A stretch of 64,000 nucleotides of DNA, taken from assembly GCF_048128805.1 (NCBI RefSeq), contig NC_136000.1, positions 24,743,549-24,807,548 on the forward strand, given 5' to 3'. Each line of letters begins with the position of its first letter. Position 1 is the first letter of the stretch. The position numbers and the translations under genes were made by a program. This stretch comes from Centroberyx gerrardi. Lineage: Eukaryota > Chordata > Actinopteri > Beryciformes > Berycidae. Below, one piece after another: positions 1 to 13,000 of the stretch. Below the pieces are notes generated by a model, which was given only the letters and a program-made list of their open reading frames with translations, was not told where the DNA came from and did not search any database.

Positions 1-1275
1 TCAGTTCGCCCTCTGAACTTTTGCCCTGTACATTTTTATTGCCGCAACCATTTTGCATCTGAGTTAACATTCGTTTATCATGAGTCCATTGTTCTGACTT
101 GACTTCAAAGGTATATTATGATTTTTTTTTCTTCCCGCCTACTATTTTTTTCTCTCCTCACTTCAAAACAAATTCTGTGGCACTCATGCAATTCATCTTT
201 CAGCTATAATATATGTATATGAATAGCGTTTTATTCAATGAATTTGTATGCGCGTATGTAAAAGGAAGTGTATGTATTTCTCATGTATTTTTATTGATGC
301 AGTGAATATAGTCACCATGTCATGAAGTATGCTAGCGATTTGTAACGCTGCTCGCCTTTGTATATTTGGCATTGTTCCCTATTCAATAGTTACTACTATT
401 CCCAGTTTCCTTTCCTTTTATGGTATATGAAACACTGCCTACCTACTCATTATAAATTTGATTTCTCCACTCTTTGTCATTCTCTCTCTGCAGGGGACAG
501 ATGAGTAGCAACTCAGGATGGGTTGCTACTAGTCAGACTGTCAAAGTACCTATGTTGACATTGTTCATCTTTCTATTGTGAATTTTTGCTTTGTTCTGGA
601 AAAAAAAAAATCACCTTTTGTGTTCTAATGTCCTGTTTCCCCAATCTTCCCCTGGATGATGTGGTGTATGTATGTACTGTGTATATCCCACTCTATTGCT
701 TGTATAGAATAGCATCTATTTTTTATACCTGCTAGATATATTATTATTGCTACTACTAATTTGGGGCTATACTTCAAAGTATGAGGAATTTATTCATAAA
801 TCCTTCTGCTTTATCAAAGCATTCTCTCTCATCATTGCACTTTACATCACTCCGGACCGATTGGTTGGTGCTCATCAGCTCTCTGATTGGTAGCAATTCA
901 TGGTGTCTGGATGGTGTTGTCAGTTGGCTTAATACTTCAATACAGCAGCCAGGGAATTCAACATTGCTGGGTCAAATGCATCCTATCTGTGTACATGGGG
1001 TGTGCGTGTTTGTGTATGAGGCTCAAATCAAACCCACCGACTGGTTTTAACAGGCTCACTATTGCTAAGCTGTAGTTGCATCATCTGAAACAAAATAAAC
1101 ACTTTTGTATTCTTTGTTTATTGTCTGATTTTCTCAATTTCCTACATGCCTATGTTAGTAAAGCTGTGTCACATTATTGGTGTATAGTGGTGTTTTCCTG
1201 TGGTATAATGCATTCATAATATGCTATTAGATATGTTCTATTTTGCAGAATCTTAAGTGGAGTTCAAATTACATT

Positions 1276-1386
1276 CGGTAGCCATTCGGTGTCTTGCTCA
1301 AGAGCACTTCAGCAGGGCAGATGCTTGCTGATACAGACTGGGGCTCCAGTCCGGGTACCTTCACCACTGGGCCACCCTGCTGCCCC
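1276..1386. repeat. interspersed repeat fragment, teleost SINE/tail-like
   Basis: The text running from the 'cattcggtgtcttgctcaag' phrase to 'ccactgggccaccctgctgc' matches a phrase family I recognise as scattered through fish genomes. A related but divergent piece ('aggcagggtggcctactggt') occurs near 31848-31925. The identification is from memory of fish repeats, not a search. Confidence 0.45.
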
Positions 1387-2035
1387 AGCTGGCTACAGCA
1401 GGCCTAATGTGGGTCGGAATAGTTTTAGTAGTTATCAGTAGTTGGAATATGAGGTCGTGGTTACTGGATATATAATGGAAATCTTGGAGAAAGAAGGAAC
1501 GGCAGGGGGCGGCTGTGACCGGCTCTGCCCAACCCGGAACTCCGAGTTAATCAATTACACTTCTTGGAACTTTGGGAGAAGCAGCTTCGTCAGGCTAGAG
1601 ATAATTAGCTAGAATAACACCGGAAATCATGCGACTCTGCCTTCATAATAAAAGCTTTATATTTATCACGTGAAAAAGTCCTTCCGAGTAGTCTATGTTC
1701 AGTGTTTGCAAGTACAAGGCATTTCAGTGGTGGCGTATTCTGGCTGTCTTGACTTGATTATGTCATTGTTTGTATGTTTTTGGCAGCCCAGTATATATGG
1801 CATCTTGCATGAAACACTAGCTATAAGCATACCATCAGCTACAGGGCTATAGCTGATATCATCTTACATAAGCCCATATGGATAGAAATATATGCAATGA
1901 AAAAACAAAACTTGTATTTACAACAGATGCGTCCCTATAATATTCTTTATTTTCCCTCTGGATCTACACGTTCGTCAATAAGGGCTTTATTTTGAAAGTT
2001 CTGACCGGAAGGTCTGCGTGTTATTCTGTCTGACT

Positions 2036-2266
2036 TGACACTAGCGCCGTGAGCGACTCTAGCCAACCCGGAACTTTTGAGTCGACCAATCACTTCTGGA
2101 AACTTTTCTCCGGTTGTCGAGCAGCTCCAGAGTTTCTCCAAGATCAAATCTCTCCCAGGAATGATTTAGTTATTTTTTGGGGGGAAACAGACTGTTGCAA
2201 ATGTTTCTCGGCCCGACTGCGGCGGTTTCTGCAGGACAGTAGCCCTCGACTTGTCTTTTCAAACCA
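2036..2266 (+). promoter_or_regulatory. candidate elmo3 promoter / non-coding first exon
   Basis: This GC-richer block contains a CCAAT-type motif ('accaatcac' near 2086) and ends in a donor-like 'caaaccag|gtagga' at about 2266/2267. It would splice in principle to the acceptor at 6327. A diverged copy of its core ('caacccggaact' followed by a 'cacttct' motif) lies about 540 bases upstream at 1515-1575. The link to elmo3 is inference. Other upstream GC-rich patches are possible alternatives. Confidence 0.25.
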
Positions 2267-2821
2267 GGTAGGACGCAGCCGAAGAAAAAGCACTGCAGCT
2301 GACTCTCACATTGCTTGTGGAAACTTATGTCGACTCGTATTTACTAGGCTGTGACAGTAGTCAGCTTCTTTTAAATAAATACTAACAGTTCCGTGACCTT
2401 TATTTGCACTCATGCATTTGCTTATTTTATCTAAAACTGAGACTGGGGGTCGTGCAGCAGAATATTACTGTAGTTACTGTACTACTGTTACCTCTTTGGC
2501 TATCTTATATGTGTAAAACAACATCAGAGTATTGTAACAAACTGGTGTTATTAGGCTACATTTCAGTTTGACGCTTTCATTTTCTCTCTAGAAGTTTTCC
2601 TCAAAAAAAAAAAAAAAAACACTAAAATCTTGTAACATTCCTATAGACACTTACAGTGAGTCTGTGCTACTCAATACGGTGATTTTATTGTGACTTTATG
2701 GTATTTCTTTTTTTTTTCTTTTTTTTTTTATCTCCTACGGTATCACTACAATATTCCTATAATGCTGTAGGAGTGTGATATTTGAAATTTATTATATGTT
2801 CTTTTTCATTAGGGCTGTTAT

Positions 2822-2961
2822 TTGTGTGTGCGTGCGTGTGTGTATGTGCGCGCGCGCGCGCGTGTGTGTGGACAACTGCAAGGGACAGTTTGCTTCCTGG
2901 GCACCCAGCAGCAGAATGTGAGGCCTATAGTCCCTGCTGGTACCGATGACAACAGACTTCA

Positions 2962-2994
<33 letters not shown>

Positions 2995-3055
2995 CGGTGC
3001 CCTGTCAGGTTAGGAATTTCAGGCAGCTGAAAGCTTCCCCCTTCACACATCCCCC

Positions 3056-3086
<31 letters not shown>

Positions 3087-3143
3087 AAGGGGGAAGGAGA
3101 GAGAGAGAAAGACAAATAGAGAGGGGGGGGGGGGGGGGGGGGG
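2822..3143. repeat. microsatellite cluster: TG/CG, GA and poly-G
   Basis: Two TG/CG alternating purine-pyrimidine runs (2822-2869 and about 2960-2996) are followed by GA tracts and an uninterrupted run of 21 G (3123-3143). The runs favour Z-DNA (TG/CG) and G-quadruplex structures. ORFs on both strands here are simple-repeat artefacts. Confidence 0.9.
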
Positions 3144-4604
3144 TCTGTGACTGTGACACACTTCTGAGTCTGCTGTGTAACAAAAGGTCTGGGCGTGCTC
3201 GGTGTGTTGGGTTAGACCACAGAGGCTTAATGAAGCTAACAGCTCATAGAAGAACAGGCACAGACAGCTGCTCAACATGCTGGACATTTGATTCTCTCCA
3301 TCTTTTAAAGTGTAAGTTTTTAAAATTATGACCCCCCTCCCTGTCTAGAGTGTAGTTTGCAGTGTTGCTGTTGTATCTGAGAAGATGAGGGACCAAACCA
3401 GCTGTGTACAGTATATGACAGAGGTGAACTGACTCTAACATGAGTTTGCCTGTGTTGCAGCTGTTAATGTAATAATTTCCTATTAGTGAATGAGAAAATG
3501 TTATTACATTGATGGTAGGTAAACTTTATTACATTAATGGGAAATGTATTATGTGAACAGGATTAGTACGCCATCAGCTCCAAAAGGCTATGTTAATAAT
3601 AGTTAACCGTGTTAATGGGCATTACCACGTTAACAGCTCTGACTGCACTTCTGGTTAAACGCAGACAGACACAGACAGACGGTATAGTTTCAGTTTCCAC
3701 TTATTTCAAGAGACATCACAAACAGACGCAGACAGGTACGGACACAGTCTGACACCCACTTTAGTGGTGAGAGGTGAACCGCTCTCTTCTACCTTATGCT
3801 GAGATAAGAAAAGGAAACATCACGTCTTTAACATTCCTATTCATCAACATCTTTTTCTCCTGAGACTCACAAGGTTGAAGTGTACAACAAAGTCTGTGGT
3901 GGGTTGAGAATACTCTGACTCAAGAAATGCCACAACTTTAGTAATAATCCGACTTGCTTCAGCAAACAAGTGAAAATGTCTTAGAGGAAGGTTTTTATTG
4001 ATTCAACATCTTATTCCCCTTATTTCTCATAGTTATTTCTTGCAACAGGTCATATCACCAGCCAGTGCAGTGAGATGATTTGACGTTGAACGCCGTGAAA
4101 TAAGTTTGACAAGTCTGAATAAAAGTTACAGCCCTCGCTGAGCTTGTTATGCTTTTGCATTGAGGGAACGCACTGAGGCTCAAGGGACTAGATTAAGTTT
4201 ATCCCTCGTCTTGTCGTAACGGAGCGAGAATGTCGGGGCAGGCGGAGTGCTACCCAGTCTTGCGTGAGGCCTGCGGCATGTAGGGACAGGTCATGAACAC
4301 GGAGGAAGAGCGGTGCTTTGTCATCAGCCCGGGGAAACACAGTCTCCTGGAAGTCTTCTGGACTCTTCTGACTGTTTTAGCTCTCAAATCTGACTGATCT
4401 GAGACTAAAGTCTGCTAAAGTCTAGTGTTGTTTTCACCGAGCAGAACTGGTGTGCTCTACATTTGTCTATCAGTCCTTTTTTTCCCTCTCTTTCTGCTGA
4501 ATGATCTCATGCCTGGCTGGGTGTGAGCACAGTTGAAAGCCTGATGTGTGTCTCCTGTGGATAGACTCGACTACAGGAGCTGCGAAGTCTTCGTCTCAGG
4601 AAAC

Positions 4605-4690
4605 CCAAATACATTTACATTCTACCGTTTTACATTTTTGGGCATTTAGCTGCTGCTTGTAATCCAGTGAGTGACTTACAATGAGTGCAA
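4605..4690. repeat. interspersed repeat fragment
   Basis: The segment 'acatttttgggcatttagc' ... 'gtgacttacaatgagtgc' looks like a degraded member of the abundant fish repeat that reads 'acatttacggcatttagcag...agcgacttacaa'. This is memory-based and short. Confidence 0.4.
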
Positions 4691-5848
4691 TCCTGGTATT
4701 CCTACTGGGGAAGTCAGATATCTTCACTCATACCCATCAAGTCCCACTTCTTGAATGCATTTCACTGTTCCATACCTGAGAGTGGCTGTTTTGAGAATTC
4801 AAAGTTAGTTCTCCTTTCACTCATCAGAGGGTGCAAATAAATAAATCAACTCAGTTTCATTTTGTGAGGATAGGTCTTCTTCAATGTTTACCACAGTATC
4901 AACCCACCAAGGGAGATAGATTGATTTGCAAGTTCTCAGGCATGGCAAGCTTTTTTTTGCTATAAGAAATTAAAACCATCGTACAGCCCACAGACAGGCG
5001 CGCAGCTTAAAACCCCCCAGGCAGTCTTTGTTATTGCAGAGATATTACCTGCCATTACCAGGAGCTTTTCCTTGAATTCGCTGACTCATAAGCTTCCCTA
5101 GAACAAATCTACTTTCCCCAAATCTCCTCAAGATTAAGGCTGCAACACAGAGTAAGAAATTGTGTTGTTATTTGTTGGCTAAGTAGTGAAGTTGACCTTT
5201 GAAATCAGCACCGTGTCGGCACCTCGGGGCCAAACACGGCTTCCTCGCCATCTAGGCCGCCGAAATGATCCAGAAACAAACTGTGATTGTTTTTGCATCT
5301 TTATGTCAACTGAGATCCTCACGGTTTCAGCTTCCCATCCACAAATAATCCCTTTGAGCTTGTATAATAAATACTTGTGCGTTTGCCTTGGCCCTGACAA
5401 GTCTCAATCAATCCCGCTGTGGAAAGGTTTTTCCTTCTGGCTTTGATGGCGGTCTTTATCAGGAAAGGTGCTGCCTCAGGGGGAGGGATGTGAGAAGACA
5501 GTAATGGTGTGGGGTTGTTTTGACAGGAGTATCACTTTGAAACCTGCAATAAAGTGCGAGAGCTTTCTTTTGAGAGCAGAGTGATTATACAAAGTATCCG
5601 AGAGGCTATACAGGGTTTTTTTTATTAATCACACCGTGCACAAGCAGGCACGAGCTCAGCCTCTTTTCTTTTTGTTTTGTTTTTTCATCATCAGCAGCCC
5701 AGGCGTATGCAGAAGAGTTTAGATCCAACTGTATTGTTTCCATGTGCTGAGAGAGCCAAGGAGACGGACAAGGAAGGGGGGAGGGGAGGGGAGCAAAACA
5801 AGAGCTTCTTCTGTGTCCTCTGGGAACGCTATCTGAAGGCTGAGGAGG

Positions 5849-5883
<35 letters not shown>

Positions 5884-6327
5884 CGCGCGCTTGTGTGTAT
5901 GAGCAAGCGTTACACAGTAGGAAAGGGGGTAGTTGAGCAGAAGAGAGAGTGAAAGAATCATAGTGCCAGTTCAGTATCCTGGTCTGCGCTACACAGAAAC
6001 TGTTTGGCCGTCTCAGCTTTACTCACTGCACTGTAAATACACTGCGAAAGAGGAACATGTCCCACAACTTCATTTTGAAAATGATAGTGATAGTGAGTCC
6101 TTCACTAGACAGCTGGGTGGGTAGTTCACTATATTTAAAATCACTAAAGAAAAAAGAAAGAAAGAGAGAAATAAGAGAAATTTAGTGTCGCCTCAAAACA
6201 TTTTTGGGCCTAATTTACCCATAGTTTTTCAGAAACCAGAAGAAGTTAACCCAGTTGTCTTTGAAAGAGAGCCCAGCGCTGATGAGGCGCTTTCTGTTCA
6301 CTCTTCCATCTCCTGTATCTTTTACAG

Positions 6328-6428
6328 TGAGAGTGTCAAGAGCTGCCAAAATGCCTCAGCAGAAGGACATAGTGAAGATAGCCATCCAGATGCCTGGGGC
6401 GTACCCTCAGCTCATTCAACTGGACCAG
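6328..6428 (+). CDS. elmo3: elmo3 first coding exon with start codon
   Basis: The acceptor 'tcttttacag' ends at 6327. The ATG at 6351 sits in a good context (A at -3) and opens the ELMO N-terminus: [20 protein letters not shown], then L-I-Q-L-D-Q. This matches the conserved family start that leads into the ubiquitin-like Ras-binding region. The exon ends at 6428 before 'gtaaca', phase 0. Bases 6328-6350 are 5' UTR. A CA microsatellite follows the donor directly. Confidence 0.9.
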
Positions 6429-8557
6429 GTAACACACACACACACACACACACAGATAAAATTTGTCTTGGTTACATACAGTCTTTGTTGGTGCATTTTC
6501 TCAAACTTTGACCCTGCTGGCCACCGTGCCTCTCTCTGACTGTAAGCCAGTCAAATCAAAGCAGCACAGTGGCTCTGGCTCTACATAGCCTAAAGCTTTA
6601 TCAAATGTTTCACACAGTACCTGGTTCTGTACAGGAAATAGCATTGAAAACAGGTAGGGTGACCTATTTCTTTGGAAAATATATATTTTGTTTTGGCAGG
6701 TGAGCCAAAAGTTACTATAGGACACTGCTCATGTATTTATAGCATATACACTGATGTCCATACTTATGTGTGTGTTTCAAGGTGAAAAACTTACAGGGAC
6801 AAAGACATACTCACATGGACTCTAAGCATTTCAGGTATTATATTGGAAAGCAAGATTGAGGAAGCAGTAAAATTAAGCAGGTCATTTGTGGCTTTGGTTT
6901 TGGGGGCCAATAATCTGACTGACTCTTTGTTTCACTCTGAGCTGTTTCTGTGTCTCGAACAATAACAGACAACATGAGTCTGGTACGCCTTTAGAAGATC
7001 AACGCTAAGGTCAATGCTGAAATGCTGACATCATTTTTGTTACACAGAATATTAGTGCTGTGATGTTTTTGGGAAACTGGGTGGTGAGTGTGCTATAGAA
7101 GGGCGGCTATCCTCACCTCTATACCAGTGTGGTTTGATACAGCTGCTGCAGCGAGAGAGATTTAAATTAGCCTAACAGCGTATCTGCCAAGTGTGAATAT
7201 GATAAGTGTGAATGATGTCAATAGCTTTACATAGTTGGTAGAAGAGAAAGGGTGTGTTTATTTTGTTGTAGTTGTTGCTCACACTGGTACTAGGAAGACT
7301 GTTTGAAGACAAAAAAGGTATTTTGATGCAGCCAACAACTTGATGTCAGTAATGTGAAGGTTGAATAATTTTTTTCTTATTGAGACCCACATTTTGAATC
7401 AAGTAATTGCAGGTCTGTTTGTTGATATTGTTGATATCACTCAATCTCTTCACATCACTCACATCACTTGGGAAGGTTTGATCCCAGAGAATGGCTTTAA
7501 CAGGTACTTCCTGGTTGTCTTGGTAATAGTTTCATGTGTGGACATTACACAGACTCGAACAGTTGGAATAAGCAACACAACTGGAACTGGAAGAGCCACT
7601 TGACATGGTGCTTTTGGTTTTTAATGAGTCCATGTGCTTCAACTAATACGACTTCAAGATTGTATTGCAAAGATCTTAAGCACACCACTACAAATGAGCG
7701 TTAAAGATTGTTGATTTTAATAGAAATGCTAATTTTCTCCTTTTAAAAGTTCTTGTTTTTTAATCCTTTAGTAGTAAAGTGGAGGTAACCATACCGGTAC
7801 ATTACAACAATTCCCGTTGGCCCAGCAGAATCCATCAAAAACTCCTCATTGGCCCGGCTGTATTCACCGTAAACTTGTGATTGGTTGACCTCCTGAGCCA
7901 CCACTAATAACAGGGCAGCCATTGGGTCTACCACAGAACCCGAAGACATTTGATTGGTTGACCGCTGGGCTGACCACTAATGGCAGGATAGCTGAGACTC
8001 AGACATGGAAGTAGTCTGGCTTTTATTTACGTACTAAGAGGGATGCGAGTAGCAAGGGAACATTGTTCAGCAGCAACAGAAAGCGTGGGGGAGCTCTAGG
8101 ATTTCCTTTTCTCAGCAAACTATATTTGCAGCCAAGGAGAATAGCTGTGGTGCTCTGATCCCATAACAGCATATCATTACACAAGTACGTATACAGTCCT
8201 GTAAGAGAAAATACTTTGATAGTAGAGTGTGCTAATTCCTGTTGTTATGACTTGCATGCATGCAGCAGGTGTGGGTTTTTTATGTAATGTGTGTGTGTGT
8301 GTGTGTGTGTTTGTGTCCACATGCGTGTCTGACTGCATCCTATTTTGTTGTGTCTCTGTGCAGAAAAAGCCACTCTCTGCTGTTATAAAGGAGGTCTGTG
8401 ATGGGTAAGTAGATGAAGTGTGTGTGTGTGTGTGTATGTGCGTGCGTGTGTAAGACAGGTTTGTCTGTCTTGCTGCCTCTCTGCTTCTCTGTATGGTAAT
8501 GTTTGGCATGGTTTATTCATTACATCGTATGTAATCCTCTGTATTAGTCAGTTTATA

Positions 8558-8624
<67 letters not shown>

Positions 8625-10033
8625 TTGGAATCTCCCAGGTCCTGATAACTATGCCTTGCAATATGCTGATGGAGTGCAGACATACATCACTGAATCGGTG
8701 AGTCACATCCATGTACAAATCGTCTTAGATCAGTGAATCAGTCTGGTAAATGTTTAAGCACATCTTAAGACATTTATCTACAGATCTGATTCAGTTCTTT
8801 CTAAATGTTTCCATGTAAATCTCTCTTTAACGGTTCAAAGCCCAGGAGTTTTTAGTGAGATTTATGTTTATCCCTTAATCAGTGAGTCACAACTTTGTCT
8901 CTACTCTGTATCCTGTCTGTCTTACTTTTGTGTGTTTTCTACCCTGTAAAGTCAAAGAACTTTAAAGTACTTGAAACTCAATTAAAACTGTACACTAACA
9001 CTGCCTAAAGGCCCAGGTCATAACATGTGATTCATGCAATAGAAGTGTGTGAAAGAAAGAAAGGAAGAAAGAAAAGCAGCTGGAAATGCACTCAGCTGCC
9101 TGGTGTGAGAGACCTGGTGACCTTTTGCAAAGGTCCTACTGGAAGCCCCCCCCCCCCCCCTTATCTAGAGGTTAGGCTGGGGCTGTAGAGTCACTGTGAT
9201 GCCATCAGACAGATTGATAGAAAGTTACTTTATCCCAGAGGGAATTTCAAATAAACAGCACAAAAATGGACTGCCATCAGACCAGTGAGACACACAGCAG
9301 GTATTTGCATTAAGCGCTCGCGCAGTGGGTGCAGAGGTGCTGAGCTGCTGACTTTGAAGTTGGTGAAGTTGTCGTTAAACGCTGATGTTTCAGTTCAAGA
9401 ACAGCTTCTTGATGTGTGTGACGAGATGATGATCTCTCACAGAGACACTGGAGGAATCAGAAAGGATAGTCAGAAGGCTGTCACGGCAACGGTGACATGG
9501 AATTGACTGTTGGTAGCAAACAGTGCACAAGCATTTAAGTAACCCATCTTTATCTTAAATTCTTAGCAAAATGATGCAGATAAAACCATTTAACCATAGT
9601 TAAAGTAAGTAATTTCTATCATATTCTAATTTAGTGAAAGCCATCAAAGGTATACCAGCCAAATATTTTGTTATTCTATCCATTCAGTGAAGGAGTCTCT
9701 CCCGTTGTGTTTGTATTGGACCCCCAGTTCTGCTTGGCTGCAGTGATATTTTCTTTCAGTCTTGAGCCTCATCCAACCTCACTCTGTTTTTCTCTTTTTT
9801 CTCTCTCTCTCTGGCACTCACTTTCCTATGTCGCACCTATATAATGATTATATACTGTCTAAGCACTATGTGTGAGTAGTAATCAGTCTTAGTGTTTTTC
9901 TAGAGTTTGTAGGTGCCTATATTTGTCCCAGTGTGGTTTTGTGTGTGTGTTATTGTGCTGTTTATGTGTGTGCACAGGAGTCAACTGTCTACTTGTGGCC
10001 CACGTGTTTCTCTTCTCTGTGGTCTTTTTGTGT

Positions 10034-10077
<44 letters not shown>

Positions 10078-13000
10078 TATTTCTATCTGTGTGTTTCATT
10101 GTGTCTGCCCTGTGGTCTGTCTGTGATCGTGTGTGTCTATGTGTTTTGGTTCTGTTACTGTTTTTAAATCATTTTTCCTCTGTGTGCGCGTGTTTGTGCA
10201 CGCGTATGTGTTTGTTTGTGTGTTGTAGAATCGCCTGGACATTAAGAACGGCTGCATTCTGCGTCTGACCAAGGCACCGGTGAGTCTGCATCTGCTAGGC
10301 TCTCAGCCACGCTCTCTTCTTTCACCTCCCTCTTCTCACATTCCTCCATCCCAGTCTCTCTCTTTCTCTCTTTCACTCTCATTGTCTATCTCACTCTCTC
10401 ACTCCTTTACATTTGGCATGAGACTTATATACTTCAGAGTGAGTTACAATATGCAGAAACGTTAGAATAAGTCAGCATTGATGTATCACCACCATTGCAA
10501 GTAGCTGAGCTGCAAAGAAGTGAAACAATACAATGTGAATAAATAGAAAAGGATAAAGCGGTCACTTTTCAACTGTCCATGTGTCTAGTGTCTCTAATTC
10601 TATCTCTCTATTGCTTATTGTTGTAATTCAGCTCCCAGGCAGTCATAAATGATGTCAGAAAATTTCAGAAGATGCTAGACATGTTTACTGCTAATATCTG
10701 TTGCTTTTCCACTTGGATATTGAGTACGGTGTGTGTGATTATGCATGCATCTCTGTCTCAGTCCATGTTTACATGTGGGCGTGTATGTTTCTCCTTGTGT
10801 ATTTTGTTAATTCTGGTGAATGTAGGGCCGCTGTGCGGAGGACTTGTACAAGGGCATCCAGAGCTCGGACTCCGGCGTGCGCTGTGATTCGCTGAAGCAA
10901 CTGGCCAGCGTTTCCACAGACGTGACCTTTGCTCAGGAGTTCATCAGCCGAGACGGACACGCCCTACTGGTCAAGATAGTAGAGGACGCTAACGAGTCAG
11001 TGCTCCTACTTGTTTGTCTGTGTGTGTGTGTGTGAGTGTGTGTGTGCAGAGGGAGAGTGTGTGTGTTTAGGCTTGTTCATACTCAGCCCCTAAGCAGTCC
11101 CTCTCAATGTATTCATACCTGAGGATTTCTGTATGGACATATGTGCACATGTGAATATATGAATCCATATTTAAAATGAGGCAGAATAAGGAGGGAAGGA
11201 GAGTGTGTGCTGGAATGTGTGTGTGTGTGTGTGTGTGTGTGGGAAGGAGTGGGGGGTGCAGCAGAGCAGTGCATATTTTCCCCGGCTGCAGTGGAATGCT
11301 GTTGCTCAGATAGATACGGCTGGTACTGAGAGGTGAAGTGGCTGCTGCACATGTAGCAACATATCCTGCTATAAGGATTGTGCCTGCTAAATAATTAAGG
11401 CAGACACTAGAAGACAGTCAGATTCTGTAGAAGGAGATGGTTTCCTCCCACACTCGTTGGCAAGGCAGTGGGGTCAGAGCCTCTCAATTCGTTTTAGTTT
11501 AGTCCTTCACACCCACATTGTCCATCTTGGTCATAAGTAACATTGACAGACTCATGCTGCAGCATGCAGGAGCAGCACAGCTGGCTGAATCATGGGAGTG
11601 TCAAGGAAACGACACAATGTTGTGAAACTCACTCGAGGAACAGGTTTAATATAAGTAATATTTACACCTCAAGTTATCAGTAGTTGAGTCAGTAGTTGAG
11701 AATTACACTAAATCTGTGCTCTGGTTTCTCTGTGTGTGTGTTTGCATGCATAACTGGGTATTAGTACATGTGCTTGTCTGCATAGTATTTGTGTGTGTCT
11801 GAGTGTCCATAATATATCTTTGTGTGTGTGTGTCCGTCTCGGTCAGGGCTCCTGTGATCATGACCCACACATTGACGGGCTTCATGGAACTGATGGATCA
11901 TGGGATAGTTTCTTGGGAGAACCTCTCTTGTGTCTTCATCAAGAAGGTATCTGTGCCCGCTGTCCCCCTGTGTGTCCTCTGTCATATTCATCAACACTGC
12001 TTTTTTTCACTGACTTTGCCCCCCTTGTCTCTCTCGTTTATCTCTCTCTCTCTCTCTCTCTCTCTCCTTCCATCCTTCTTTCTTTCTCTCCCTTCCTTCC
12101 TGCCCTCCTCTCCTCTCAGATTGCCAGTTTTGTCAACGCTAAGGTGGCGGATGCATCGATCCAGCAGGTGTCCCTGGACATCCTGGAGAGCATGGTGCTG
12201 AGCAGCCACAGCCTCTTCTTACAGGTCAAACAGGAAGTCACTCTGGAGAGGCTCATCGCTCACCTACAGGTGTAAGTAAACAAAGATATGGACTGGGTCA
12301 TAGCAACCAGTCATTGGTTGATTTAACACATAGGACGTGTTTAGCCACACTCATTAGATATAGGAATATTGTTTTCTTTAAAAGCATTAGGTGTAGCATT
12401 TAAAGAAGACAAGCAAACAAGCAAGAGAAGATTGGCAGCATCTATCGGCTTCTGTGTTTGCCACCAGGTCAGATTTATTGGGAAATCTACTGTATTGCTT
12501 TATGGCACAAAGGTTAGTTAACTTTACAGCGCAAAACAGGAAGAGGCTGCTGTTCTTCCAGCACAAAATGAGCTAAAGCTTTCAGAGTTTCTCACAATGA
12601 CCCTGATGAAGGCCACAAGCCGAAACGCGTTGGTCTAACAATAAAGTTGTTCTATATACTACAAGTGTTGCTGGAGTTTTGACCTTTTTAGACCTTTTTC
12701 CCTTCTCCATGCACCTTGGAAGTAGGTGAAGTTGTGCCAGAAACCCCTACAGAGTTTCTCACAATGGCAGATGGTGGAACGAGTAAAAGGGCGATGGAAA
12801 AATCACTTCCAAGACGTTTATCCTTTTCAGTAAAGTGAAAGAGTAAATGAACACATGCAGAGCGACACCAGGGAGAAGGATGGGGGACAAGTAGCAACAT
12901 CCTCTTTGCGACAGGAAGCATCAGTGTTTATGGGATATGTGGTCTTCATTTTGAGAAACAGTAGCACTAAAAATACCGCTGGCGTGAGACAGAGGCTGCC

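Larger units (their letters stand above)
1..6327. other. elmo3 upstream/5' non-coding region
   Basis: No conserved protein-coding exon is recognisable here. The stretch holds AT-rich sequence, scattered interspersed-repeat pieces, TG/CG and GA microsatellites with a 21-G run (2822-3143), a TG run (5851-5880) and several GC-richer patches (about 2040-2270, 4220-4330 and 5205-5270) that could be non-coding exons or regulatory elements. The first coding exon of elmo3 starts with the acceptor at 6327/6328, so at least one non-coding first exon must lie in this region. Short open frames here have no recognisable domain and many run through microsatellites. Confidence 0.6.

Noticed and set aside
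11793..12275. 160-codon + frame overlapping elmo3
   Set aside because: It runs through an intron in the wrong frame for the first exon and only coincides with the real exon 12120-12271 at its end; the split model restores the ELMO sequence.
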